A DNA stretch of 64,000 bases, from NCBI GenBank assembly GCA_039666455.1, contig JAVSLW010000004.1:1-64000 (forward strand), in the 5' to 3' direction. Shown here piece after piece: positions 17,720-25,624 of the stretch. Numbering within the stretch: position 1 is the first letter of the stretch; every line of letters starts with the position of its first letter. This stretch comes from Methanobacterium sp. Its GTDB lineage: Archaea > Methanobacteriota > Methanobacteria > Methanobacteriales > Methanobacteriaceae. The notes below the pieces were generated by a model. The model was not told the DNA's origin and did no database searches. It saw only the letters and a list, made by a program, of their open reading frames with translations. The position numbers and the translations under genes were made by a program.

Positions 17720-18649
17720 ATGCTCAAACTATTCTGTAAGAAAAAGGATAAAAAAGAAAAGGATATTCTGGAGATAGATATCCCAAAACCTGTTGATTGT
17801 CTTTGTGATTTTACATATAATTTTTACTGGCAGCATAAAGGAGAAAAATTACAGCCAGAATGGGAGATTCCCGGAACTAACACTACTTTTAAAGACCTCG
17901 TAGAACATCTCAAAAATGGAGGTTCAGTTAAAATAAACGGAAATACAGGGCACCGTTTATGCTCCAGCATGGGTGTGGATATAAAATATTTCGGTGGCAG
18001 CGGTAATGAAATTGATGTTGGGGATGTAATTGTAGACGGAGATGTAGATACTCGAATGGGAATAAGCATGGTAAAAGGTAGTATTTATGTTAAAGGCAAT
18101 GTTAAAGAACCTTTTGGTAATTTAGTTGAAGTTAAGTCAGATAGGAAAGGTTATAAAAAATTTAAATCAATTACTGATATTGTTATGAACGGTCTTGAAG
18201 GTGAAAAGCTTAAGGGTAGTCAAATAACACCTAATGGAATTTTAATCACTGACGGTGCAGTTAGGGATACTGTAGGTTCCAGACTGGATAAAGAAGCCGA
18301 GATAGTTATAAATGGAAACGTTGATCTTAGTACTGGAATTTTAATGAGGAAAGGCACAGTTAGAGTTAATGGAAACACTGGAAAAAATACAGGAGCTTTA
18401 CTAAACGGAGGTACTGTAATTATAAATGGGAATTGTGATGATTTTACCGCTATTGACATGATTAAAGGGAAAATTGTTGTAAATGGTGATGCTGGAAAAT
18501 TTTTAGCAGCAAATAAAAAAAGTGGAGTTGTTTTTGCTAAAAATGGAAGGCCAGTTCCACCTGCAAGCGAAAAAAACATTAGTAGCAAGGATATCGCAAA
18601 ACTTCTAAAACATGGAGTTAACCCCAGAGAATTTAAGAAATTCGAATAA
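17720..18649 (+). CDS. FwdC/GltB3-like beta-helix protein (GXGXG repeats)
   Basis: The 309-aa protein carries GXXGXXXG-type repeats from about residue 70 to 280 (for example GNTGHRLCSSMG, GDVDTRMGISM, GNVDLSTGILM, GNTGKNTGALL). These form the right-handed helix also found in formylmethanofuran dehydrogenase subunit C and the glutamate synthase C domain. An extra N-terminal region of about 70 residues (CLCDFTYNFYW) and a Lys-rich start have no counterpart I recognise. No FwdA, FwdB or GltB genes are nearby, so it is a stand-alone paralogue of unknown function. Confidence 0.75.
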   Translation: MLKLFCKKKDKKEKDILEIDIPKPVDCLCDFTYNFYWQHKGEKLQPEWEIPGTNTTFKDLVEHLKNGGSVKINGNTGHRLCSSMGVDIKYFGGSGNEIDVGDVIVDGDVDTRMGISMVKGSIYVKGNVKEPFGNLVEVKSDRKGYKKFKSITDIVMNGLEGEKLKGSQITPNGILITDGAVRDTVGSRLDKEAEIVINGNVDLSTGILMRKGTVRVNGNTGKNTGALLNGGTVIINGNCDDFTAIDMIKGKIVVNGDAGKFLAANKKSGVVFAKNGRPVPPASEKNISSKDIAKLLKHGVNPREFKKFE

Positions 18650-18761
18650 AATATTTGGAATGGCTTAAATCAGCCTGCATGGATTCCAGTAAATGAATGA
18701 TTATTCCAATTCCTAATGTCAACTTTTTTTCATTTTTCACATCATCATGTTATAATCCCTA

Positions 18762-21263
18762 TTATTTTTTAATTTTAACCATTTTAAGCCTTGCAGAGTT
18801 TGTAACTACTGTAAGTGAACTTAAAGCCATTGCTGCAGCTGCTATAATTGGATTTAGGAGCCCAATCGCTGCAAGAGGTATTGCTCCAGCATTATATGCA
18901 AATGCCCAGAATAAATTTTGTCTTATTGTTTTCATGGTCTTCTTACTTAGTTTTACTCCAGTTACAACGTCTCTTAAATCATCTTTTACAAGGATTATGT
19001 CCCCGGTTTCTTTTGCTACATCAGTACCTGAACCAAGAGCTATACCTATATCTGCCTGTGCAAGTGCGGGAGCATCATTTACACCATCTCCCACCATTGC
19101 CACGATATTTCCTTCACTTTGCAGTTCTTTAATAGCATCAAGCTTTTCATGTGGCAGTACATTGGCGATAACTTTTTTAATTCCAATTTTACCTGCAATT
19201 GCATTTGCTGTAAGCTCATTATCTCCAGTAAGCATTATAGATTCAATACCAAGATTATCGAGTTCTTTTATTACTTCTCCTGAATTTTCCTTGAGAGTAT
19301 CTGCAATGGCGATCATTCCGGTGAGTTTTTGACTTAATCCAATCATTATTACAGTTTTTCCTTCAGCTTCAAGGTTTCTGATCTTTTCTTCAGATGGAGC
19401 AATTTTTATTCCTTCTATTTCCATCATTTTTCTGTTTCCAATGGCAATTGCTTTGTTGTTCCATCTGGCTTTAATTCCATATCCGGGCACTGCTTCAAAA
19501 TCACTGGTATCTTCAGCTTCAATTCCAAGAGAGGCAGCTTTTTTCAACACGGCTTCTGCAAGTGGATGTTCAGAGCCTTTTTCTGCAGTAGCAGCTATTT
19601 TAAGGACCTCCTCTTCATTGACCCCAACTATATCTGTTACCTCTGGTTTACCCTTTGTAAGCGTTCCTGTTTTATCAAAAACCACTTTATTTAGTTTATA
19701 AGCACTTTCAAGATATTCTCCACCACGTATTAACACTCCACTTTCAGCTCCTTTTCCCACACCAACCATAAGCGCGGCCGGAGTTGCAATACCAAGAGCA
19801 CATGGGCATGATATAATAAGAACGGCAACAAATGATAATAATCCCAGTGTAAAATTACCCAAAACAAATGTCCATGTTAAAAATGTAATGGTTGCTATTG
19901 AAACCACTGCAGGCACAAAATAGGCACTCACGCGGTCTGCAAGTCTTTGTATAGGGGCGCTTGATGACTGTGCATCTTCTACAAGCTTAACTATCTGCAT
20001 AAGAGTGGTCTTTGAACCAACTTTTGTTGCTTCAAATTTTATTAATCCCTGTTTATTGATGGTTGCACCAATTACTTCATCACCCCTTTTTTTGGATACT
20101 GGAAGGCTTTCTCCAGTTACTACTGACTCATCTACAGAACTTGAGCCTTCCACAACGACTCCATCCACAGGTATTTTCTCACCAGGCCTTACCACTACCA
20201 TTTCACCAGGCATGATCTGTTCTGCAAGTATTTCAACTTCTTTTCCTTCTCTTATTACATGTGCAGATTTTGGTCTAAGATCCAGTAACCTTCTAACTGC
20301 TGCTGAACTTCTCTGCCTTATGTAATCTTCCATAAACTTACCAAGTAGAACAAATGCTATTATTACAGCAGATACTTCAAAATAAACATCTCGTTCTGCT
20401 ACAGGAAGAACTCCCGGGAAGAATAGAACGAATGTACTGTATCCCCAGGCTGTTAGAGTTCCCATGGCAACGAGGAAGTCCATATTTAAAGCTTTGTTTT
20501 TAACTGCGTGATAAGCACCAGTATAGAAAGTCCAGCCGCCTATAAACTGTATAGGGGTTGTAAGCAGAAAAAGCCAGTAGCCCCATGTGAACCAGGGTAA
20601 TGCTGGAATAGGGGCCCAGCTTATTAATGAAACTCCTGCAGCAAGTGTAAACGTCGCTATAACCCTTAATAATGCAATTAAAAAGACTCCAGATAAAGCT
20701 ATTGTAACTCGCTGTTTCATCTTTTTTAATTCATCTTCTGGCGATTCAAATCTTTTTGCACATTCTTCATTGCAGAAATAGTATTCTCTTCCATCATACA
20801 CTCTTTTTATGGATTTAGATTTTTCTATCCGCATACCGCACACAGGATCTGTTGCAAATTCCTCAGATTCATCTGTTCTATAAAAAGCTTTATATCCAGT
20901 GTCATCTATTATCTGGACAATTTTCCCCTTACTTATCTTTTCAGGGTCATATCTAACAGTGGCTGTGCCAGTTGCAAAGCTTACATTGGCATCAGCTATA
21001 CCCTCTTCTTTTTTAAGCCGGTTTGCAATATTTTGAGCACATGCAGTACAGTTCATTCCAGTAATGATCAAGTTTAAAACAGTTCTTGCAGTCCCATTTT
21101 CCTGGATATCTCCAGCTTTTAACTCCTCTTCAAGTGCTATAGGGCATGCTTTTTCATTAGATTTTGGTTTTAAGGATGGGGATTTATCTTCAGCCATTTG
21201 GTGTACTCCACTTTGTTTTTCATTATGTATCGCAGCCTTTAGGACCTCAGTGCTGTAAATCAA
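18762..21263 (-). CDS. copA: Copper-transporting P-type ATPase with HMA and YHS domains
   Basis: A P1B ATPase that exports Cu(I). In order: a Cys-containing N-terminal stretch, an HMA domain with GMNCTAC (C72, C75), a YHS metal-binding domain (about 138-175, TDPVCGMRI and FCNEECAKRF), membrane helices with the CPC ion motif in ISCPCALGIATPAA, the phosphorylation motif DKTGTLT, GSEHPLA, GDGVNDAPAL, and final helices with YN and MxxSS typical of copper pumps. About 833 aa from TTG 21263, which has GGTGA very close; ATG 21197, with GTGGAG eight bases upstream, is an equally good start and removes 22 residues. The promoter region at 21339-21354 faces away from a tiny divergent ORF. Confidence 0.93.
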   Translation of the reverse strand: MIYSTEVLKAAIHNEKQSGVHQMAEDKSPSLKPKSNEKACPIALEEELKAGDIQENGTARTVLNLIITGMNCTACAQNIANRLKKEEGIADANVSFATGTATVRYDPEKISKGKIVQIIDDTGYKAFYRTDESEEFATDPVCGMRIEKSKSIKRVYDGREYYFCNEECAKRFESPEDELKKMKQRVTIALSGVFLIALLRVIATFTLAAGVSLISWAPIPALPWFTWGYWLFLLTTPIQFIGGWTFYTGAYHAVKNKALNMDFLVAMGTLTAWGYSTFVLFFPGVLPVAERDVYFEVSAVIIAFVLLGKFMEDYIRQRSSAAVRRLLDLRPKSAHVIREGKEVEILAEQIMPGEMVVVRPGEKIPVDGVVVEGSSSVDESVVTGESLPVSKKRGDEVIGATINKQGLIKFEATKVGSKTTLMQIVKLVEDAQSSSAPIQRLADRVSAYFVPAVVSIATITFLTWTFVLGNFTLGLLSFVAVLIISCPCALGIATPAALMVGVGKGAESGVLIRGGEYLESAYKLNKVVFDKTGTLTKGKPEVTDIVGVNEEEVLKIAATAEKGSEHPLAEAVLKKAASLGIEAEDTSDFEAVPGYGIKARWNNKAIAIGNRKMMEIEGIKIAPSEEKIRNLEAEGKTVIMIGLSQKLTGMIAIADTLKENSGEVIKELDNLGIESIMLTGDNELTANAIAGKIGIKKVIANVLPHEKLDAIKELQSEGNIVAMVGDGVNDAPALAQADIGIALGSGTDVAKETGDIILVKDDLRDVVTGVKLSKKTMKTIRQNLFWAFAYNAGAIPLAAIGLLNPIIAAAAMALSSLTVVTNSARLKMVKIKK

Positions 21264-21345
21264 GTTTCACCGGCATTTTCATCTCAAAAATTTTTAATTT
21301 TCTTGTGGTTTTTGAAATTTGATTTCCTAACTAATTGCTGTATAC

Positions 21346-21354
21346 TATATATAA
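21346..21354 (-). promoter_or_regulatory. Probable TATA box of copA
   Basis: Read leftwards this is TTATATATA, about 85-90 bases before TTG 21263, giving a leader of roughly 60 nt. It sits in the direct repeat TGTATACTA (21339-21347), which recurs at 21410-21418; both could be regulator sites for a divergent promoter. Confidence 0.4.
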
Positions 21355-21443
21355 TAAAACTAATTGTATTTAAATTTAGTACAGGCAAAAAAGTTATATA
21401 CTACATTATTGTATACTAAATATCACATAGGTAAGGTGATATC

Positions 21444-21491
21444 ATGGAAAAAAGAATACTGCTGTTAAAACTTACAGTTTTGATGCCGTGA
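21444..21491 (+). pseudogene. Tiny divergent ORF beside copA, possible frameshifted remnant
   Basis: ATG 21444 has GGTGAT three bases upstream and a TATA-like TTATATAC at 21394-21401, so its start signals look real. The frame stops after 15 codons (MEKRILLLKLTVLMP). A +1 shift near 21470 would continue as TYSFDAVKKKNQLIK to a stop at 21518, giving about 25 residues. I do not recognise either version. It may be a leader peptide or the relic of a small copper-linked gene. Confidence 0.35.
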
Positions 21492-21556
21492 AAAAGAAAA
21501 ACCAGCTTATTAAATAGAAAAGTTTAAATCCTAAAAATTTATCAAAATAAAAAAAG

Positions 21557-21589
21557 AAAAAACCTAATTTTAAATTAATTAGGTTTTTT
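21557..21589 (-). terminator. Strong hairpin terminator after the Lys/Tyr-rich secreted protein gene
   Basis: A perfect 13-bp stem (21557-21569 with 21577-21589) and a 7-nt loop. Read leftwards it ends in a long U-rich run. It lies 20 bp beyond the stop of the gene at 21610 and could also end rightward transcripts, since the plus strand also ends in six T. Confidence 0.75.
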
Positions 21590-21609
21590 AAGCTATAATA
21601 AATGAATAT

Positions 21610-22317
21610 TTATACAAAATATCCATTAACTACTTTTTTTCCATTTATTGTCCCATTGTATGGAATTAAAAAGACTCTTCTTTTATCGTGGGACATTCCA
21701 TGAACTAAACAGAAGTCCATATCTGTTTTCACATCATACCATAATCCTTCAGGACTGGTACCTCTATTAGGGCCGTAATAAGGTCCTTGTTCAAATCTTA
21801 AAGTTCCATTGGTTTTTGTAACCGGGTTATAATTCCTGAAAACCCGTGTATGGTAGTTGTAATCACTTTTTATAGCACAAGAATGCCTTCCTGTTGCCAT
21901 GACATATTCACTTGTTACGACCACATTTTTTGCGCCAACACTTGTAGGCACTATTTTTTTATAAATAGTTTTCTTATAAGCAGCTTTAACCTTTTTATAC
22001 CTGTACTTTTTGTATTTATAGGCTTTAACCTTTTTATACCTGTATTTTGAAGATCTTTTTACTTTCTTCATTTTTTTACTGTATTTAGAAGCTGCTTTTA
22101 CTTCTAATTGTTTTGTATTTCCATTTAAATTAATTTTTGCGTCTCCAAACACTGTCAAAATCTTCGATTTTGGCACTCCCAGATTAGAGATTTTAGAGTT
22201 TTCATGTTTGAAGGGCCCATTTAGTGTATTTTGGGTTTGTACTCCCGCAACAGCAGGGAGAATGCTCACTACCATTACTAATGTAAATAGTAATGCGCTT
22301 TTTGATTTCCACGTAAT
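21610..22317 (-). CDS. Secreted Lys/Tyr-rich protein, predicted ATT start
   Basis: No recognised family. From the first ATG (22275) the protein lacks a proper signal peptide. The frame stays open upstream and encodes TWKSKSALLFTLV before MVVSILPAVAG: together a full signal peptide (basic KSK, hydrophobic core, cleavage after AVAG). An upstream TAA leaves no ATG, GTG or TTG, but GGAGG lies seven bases before an in-frame ATT at 22317. I therefore start there (235 aa). Residues about 75-125 are repeated basic-aromatic units (YRYKKVKA twice), perhaps binding the polyanionic wall. The C-terminal roughly 110 residues form a compact domain with two Cys. Confidence 0.65.
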   Translation of the reverse strand: MTWKSKSALLFTLVMVVSILPAVAGVQTQNTLNGPFKHENSKISNLGVPKSKILTVFGDAKINLNGNTKQLEVKAASKYSKKMKKVKRSSKYRYKKVKAYKYKKYRYKKVKAAYKKTIYKKIVPTSVGAKNVVVTSEYVMATGRHSCAIKSDYNYHTRVFRNYNPVTKTNGTLRFEQGPYYGPNRGTSPEGLWYDVKTDMDFCLVHGMSHDKRRVFLIPYNGTINGKKVVNGYFV

Positions 22318-22426
22318 TGTACCGCCTCCGTGTCCTGTATGTTAACATTCATTTAGGACATTTTAGTACAGGCAAATGATAGAATATGATCACATATAAA
22401 TCTTTTGGTTTCTAGGAGTTGTAAAC

Positions 22427-22900
22427 TTATTGGGTGTTAGAATTCATTTTAACCACTGGAAACTGAACTTCTGTAAGAATCTCTTCAGGTTCTACTTCTT
22501 CTGGATTGTTCAAATAAACCTCTGTAACCGGTCCGATTATGTCATAACCATTTTCAATAGCATATTTAGCTAATTCATCAATAACTGGTCCAACCTGGTC
22601 ATAAGGGCCTTTATGCATGGTTGCAACAACTGTATGCTCTGGGATTAGCTTTACCTGAACTTTTCCCTCATCACTTGCTGTGCCTTCAAATGAAGCGCCG
22701 ATTTCATAGAAAAGTTCCTCTGGCGGTACCTCGTCAGGACGGTTGAAATAAGCTCCATAAATCATTCCAGTCATGGTGAGACCTTTATTCATCACCCATT
22801 CCACTACTTCACCAATAAGCTCGGGGATCTTATCATAATGGCCCCTGTATCTTATAAAGGCCACCTGTGTGCTGTTCATTCTTTTTTCTTCTACTTTCAT
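22427..22900 (-). CDS. GyrI-like small-molecule-binding protein
   Basis: The 157-aa protein has the fold repeated in GyrI/AraC effector-binding domains: QVAFIRYRGHYDKIPELIGEVVEW, an EELFYEIGASFEG centre and VATMHKGPYDQVGPVIDELAKYA. Such domains bind hydrophobic ligands or drugs. The start is ATG 22900 with GGAGGAT upstream; an upstream in-frame ATG at 22930 lacks a site. It lies 38 bp after the HTH-PAS-GAF regulator and is probably co-transcribed, perhaps as its ligand-sensing partner (inference). Confidence 0.8.
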   Translation of the reverse strand: MKVEEKRMNSTQVAFIRYRGHYDKIPELIGEVVEWVMNKGLTMTGMIYGAYFNRPDEVPPEELFYEIGASFEGTASDEGKVQVKLIPEHTVVATMHKGPYDQVGPVIDELAKYAIENGYDIIGPVTEVYLNNPEEVEPEEILTEVQFPVVKMNSNTQ

Positions 22901-22938
22901 AATTTTATCCTCCAGTAAGATATAGATCATTGAGATAA

Positions 22939-24615
22939 TTATTTTTTCCTTTTTGAAACTTTTTTTAAGTTACTATGCTCTGATTTTAGTTTAATTGCAA
23001 GTCTTGACCTTTCAAGTGCTACACCAAGCTGCAAACCTATGGAACTTAGATTTTCAAGGCTGATTCTATTATATACCTTTATTTTCCTGCTCCCCATATT
23101 CAAAAGCCCAATGATCTTTTTACCACTTTTTATGGGAAGTATTAACAGTGTTTTTATATCATTTGCTCTTATAGCAGGTTCAAGAGACTTGTATTCTTCT
23201 GATTTTGGAGTAATATACACAACATCCTGCTTTTTGAAGGTTTTACTGAAAAGATCTTTAAACATGCCGGCCATGCACATATTTTTGAGATTTTCAGGCA
23301 GGTTTTTATGCACTCGAAGTGTGAGTTCTTCATCTTTATCTGTAAGGTATATACAGCCCATTTCAAACCCAATAGAATTCATAACAGTTGAAACAGCCAT
23401 TTCAAGCATTTCATCCTCTGCATGGGATGAATTTATTATGCTGGAGATTTTATTCATGGCAATCAGGGTATTTACAAACTCTTCCCTCTCCTGGGTTAGC
23501 TTTTGCATCTTAATATATCCTGAAAGTTCATCTGCAGCTATTTCCACATTTTCAATACTGACTGAACTTACAGATTTTAAAGTGCTTAGCAGTAACATGG
23601 CCCCAATTCCATGTTCTTCATTTATAATTGGGACGGATATGGCCATGGAAAGAGATATATCATTCAAATTAGATTTAATTGTTTCCAGATAGTAATTTCC
23701 CTCCTTTGCTGTTACAGTTTCCATTGAATCCATACTTTTTTCTATAAACCTGCTTATATAGTTAGGTACATGATCAGCTGTTATTTTAGATATTTTTTCA
23801 TCTGCTCCATATGCTGAATAATGTGTTTTTCCATTTTTTAGAAATATTACAAAGTATTTATGTGGAATAAGGATGTTAATCAGGTTTTTTATTTCATTTA
23901 TCACATTTTCTTCATTTTCGGATGAATCTACAGCTTGAACTATGGATAAAAGTGTTTCCAGGTCGCGTTTTGTTCTTTTAGATCCTGAAACTTCCTCTCC
24001 AATAATTGAGGCACCAATAATATTTTTCCTATCATCCAAAATTGAATACATTGAAATACGGTAAGGTCTGTATACTCCCTGTTTTTCCATTAAATCTATC
24101 CAAACAGTTGCCTTATCTTTAAATTTCAATGATTGCATTGTATTTTCAATTAAAATGGTCTTTTCATGGTCTAAAATCTCTCTAAGATTTTCTATCTCTG
24201 GAAAAAATGTTTTAAACGTATTATTCGCTGCAATTATGTCCATATGGTTATTAATGGTAAATAGTACAATATCAATCCTGTCAATTGAATTTTTAAGGTC
24301 TATTCCCTCTAAAATTAAAGAATGAAGTTTTGCTGCTGCTGATACGAGTTCCGCATTGTCTTCAAGAACTTTTTCCACAGATTTAACTGTTATTTCTGGT
24401 TCAACACCTGAATCAGGGCTTAAATACCATAATTTACTCCTTCCAACGAATTTATAGTTCAATATGCCTTTTGCATGCAATATACTTAAATATTTGAGCA
24501 CGGTTGCCCTGCTTCTGCTGGTTCCTCTGGTTATTTTATCCAGCATGCACTCTTCTGGCGGATGAGACTTTATATATGTTATTATCGACCTTTCTATGTT
24601 GGACAGTTCTTTCAT
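22939..24615 (-). CDS. HTH-PAS-GAF transcription regulator
   Basis: 558 aa with, in order, a winged-helix DNA-binding domain (residues 1-68, MLDKITRGTSRSRATVLKYLSILHAKGIL), a PAS-like region (about 100-200, IDIVLFTINNHMDIIAANNTF), a GAF-like domain (about 208-365) and a second GAF domain (about 385-540, IGFEMGCIYLTDKDEELTL, LLILPIKSGKKIIGLLNMGS). There is no kinase domain, so sensing and DNA binding are in one chain. A perfect 18-bp palindrome lies 16 bp upstream of the ATG (24631-24648), suggesting autoregulation. The GyrI-like gene follows. Confidence 0.85.
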   Translation of the reverse strand: MKELSNIERSIITYIKSHPPEECMLDKITRGTSRSRATVLKYLSILHAKGILNYKFVGRSKLWYLSPDSGVEPEITVKSVEKVLEDNAELVSAAAKLHSLILEGIDLKNSIDRIDIVLFTINNHMDIIAANNTFKTFFPEIENLREILDHEKTILIENTMQSLKFKDKATVWIDLMEKQGVYRPYRISMYSILDDRKNIIGASIIGEEVSGSKRTKRDLETLLSIVQAVDSSENEENVINEIKNLINILIPHKYFVIFLKNGKTHYSAYGADEKISKITADHVPNYISRFIEKSMDSMETVTAKEGNYYLETIKSNLNDISLSMAISVPIINEEHGIGAMLLLSTLKSVSSVSIENVEIAADELSGYIKMQKLTQEREEFVNTLIAMNKISSIINSSHAEDEMLEMAVSTVMNSIGFEMGCIYLTDKDEELTLRVHKNLPENLKNMCMAGMFKDLFSKTFKKQDVVYITPKSEEYKSLEPAIRANDIKTLLILPIKSGKKIIGLLNMGSRKIKVYNRISLENLSSIGLQLGVALERSRLAIKLKSEHSNLKKVSKRKK

Positions 24616-24630
24616 TTCATCAGCTCGTTT

Positions 24631-24648
24631 TTATACTATATAGTATAA
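24631..24648 (-). promoter_or_regulatory. Perfect 18-bp palindrome, probable operator of the HTH-PAS-GAF gene
   Basis: TTATACTATATAGTATAA equals its own reverse complement. A TATA box for the leftward gene (TTATATAA, 24660-24667) lies 24 bp upstream, centre to centre, so the palindrome would cover the transcription start. This is a common position for archaeal repressor sites. Confidence 0.6.
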
Positions 24649-24667
24649 ATCATGGACCTTATATAAT

Positions 24668-25025
24668 ATTGGGGTTATATCAATACTTTCAGTTATTTAA
24701 TGTTTTTCACCTTATGTAGAGTATAGTTATCTGGAATAAAGTTTCGAGGGCTTTCAAACATTTTTATGTTGGATTACCCAAAAAACCAGAAATTTTCGAC
24801 AGCTTTGCCAAGCTTGAAAACATTAAAAAGAGTTTTCAGTGATAAAAATTAGAGTAGAAGTTATAAGTTAAGGAACAGAGAAACCAAACTAAAAAACAAA
24901 CATTACGACATTCGGCCGTTGAAGTTTTATGGATTTATGATGCTTTCGTTTTTTCATATCAACAAAGCGAAGTCTTTGCCCATTCCCTCTGCAATTTTCC
25001 AGGTAAAGAAAAGAAAATTATGGCC
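24668..25025. other. Long intergenic stretch without a supported gene
   Basis: Between the regulator promoter and the Mop-gene terminator I find no gene. A 28-codon ORF (ATG 24766) has no ribosome site and no recognisable product. Short imperfect inverted repeats (GCTTTCG region near 24940-24970) are present. It may be decayed coding DNA. Confidence 0.4.
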
Positions 25026-25055
25026 AAAAAAAATTGATGGGTGCATCCAGCACCC
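25026..25055 (-). terminator. Terminator of the Mop gene
   Basis: The hairpin GGGTGC-loop-GCACCC (25039-25055) is followed, reading leftwards, by ATCAATTTTTTTT. It lies about 35 bp beyond the Mop stop codon at 25090. Confidence 0.7.
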
Positions 25056-25089
25056 TGAAACCAATAGTGCCATAAAATAATAATCAATA

Positions 25090-25299
25090 TTATTTTTTAG
25101 CGATCATGACTTCGCTGGCTTTAATTACTGCATAGACTTCTTCACCCTCTTTAAGATCTAAATCTTCAACAGCTTCTTTGGTTATACTTGCTGTTACTAC
25201 GTGAGGGGATTCTACTTTTATTTTTATTGTGGAAGTCACAGGGCCTTTGTCGATACTTTCAATTTTTCCTTTAAGAACATTTCTTGCACTTATTTTCAT
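25090..25299 (-). CDS. Molybdopterin/molybdate-binding TOBE (Mop) protein
   Basis: The 69-aa single-domain protein starts MKISARNVLKGKIESIDKG and contains a VTASITKEAVEDLDLKEGEEVYAVIKASEVMI core, the Mop/TOBE signature. Stand-alone Mop proteins form oligomers that bind molybdate or tungstate. Methanobacteria need tungsten or molybdenum for formylmethanofuran dehydrogenase. An array of TTGTTA repeats surrounds its TATA box (25311-25354), suggesting metal-responsive control. Confidence 0.88.
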   Translation of the reverse strand: MKISARNVLKGKIESIDKGPVTSTIKIKVESPHVVTASITKEAVEDLDLKEGEEVYAVIKASEVMIAKK

Positions 25300-25310
25300 A
25301 AAATCACCAG

Positions 25311-25354
25311 TTGTTATATATTGTTAAACTATTTTATATATTTTTTGTTAAACT
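25311..25354 (-). promoter_or_regulatory. Mop promoter with TTGTTA repeat array
   Basis: TTGTTATAT at 25311-25319 and TTGTTAAACT at 25321-25330 and 25345-25354 flank the leftward TATA box (TATATAAAA, 25333-25341). CCAGTT (25307) and AACTGG (25351) also form outer inverted arms. Such repeats around a TATA box look like binding sites for a repressor. Confidence 0.5.
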
Positions 25355-25624
25355 GGCACTTTTTTATGGATGTTTGGTCTGTATATAAAAAGAAATCAGG
25401 CAGTATTTCAGAAAAATTTTTATACAGTGCTATTTTAAATAATGATTTTAGACAATGATAAACTTAATTAGTACAGAATTAAAAAACCCTTATATTGTTC
25501 GGTGTATAGACTTAATTTATTTACATGAACATGAAAATAACTATAATTTTATTTCTATCCTGACAATATTTTAGAGCCTGTGAAAATTAAAAATTTTGAC
25601 AGCTATAAAACACATGGTGATTCT
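25355..25624. other. Divergent intergenic region between mop and thiC
   Basis: AT-rich, with promoter-like stretches but no ORF. I looked for the CTGAGA core and pairing arms of a TPP riboswitch upstream of thiC and did not find them. Confidence 0.45.

Noticed and set aside
18697..19332. 211-residue open frame on the plus strand across copA
   Set aside because: Opposite to a clearly conserved P-type ATPase; composition is low-complexity Ser/Ile/Phe as expected for a shadow frame.
23039..23692. 217-residue plus-strand frame across the HTH-PAS-GAF gene
   Set aside because: No ribosome site and no family resemblance; the minus-strand gene has recognisable domains throughout.
24766..24852. 28-codon ORF between the regulator and mop genes
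   Set aside because: No ribosome site, no partner, no recognised sequence.
25460..25624. TPP riboswitch upstream of thiC
   Set aside because: I found neither CTGAGA nor the matching arms; the upstream region looks like a plain promoter.
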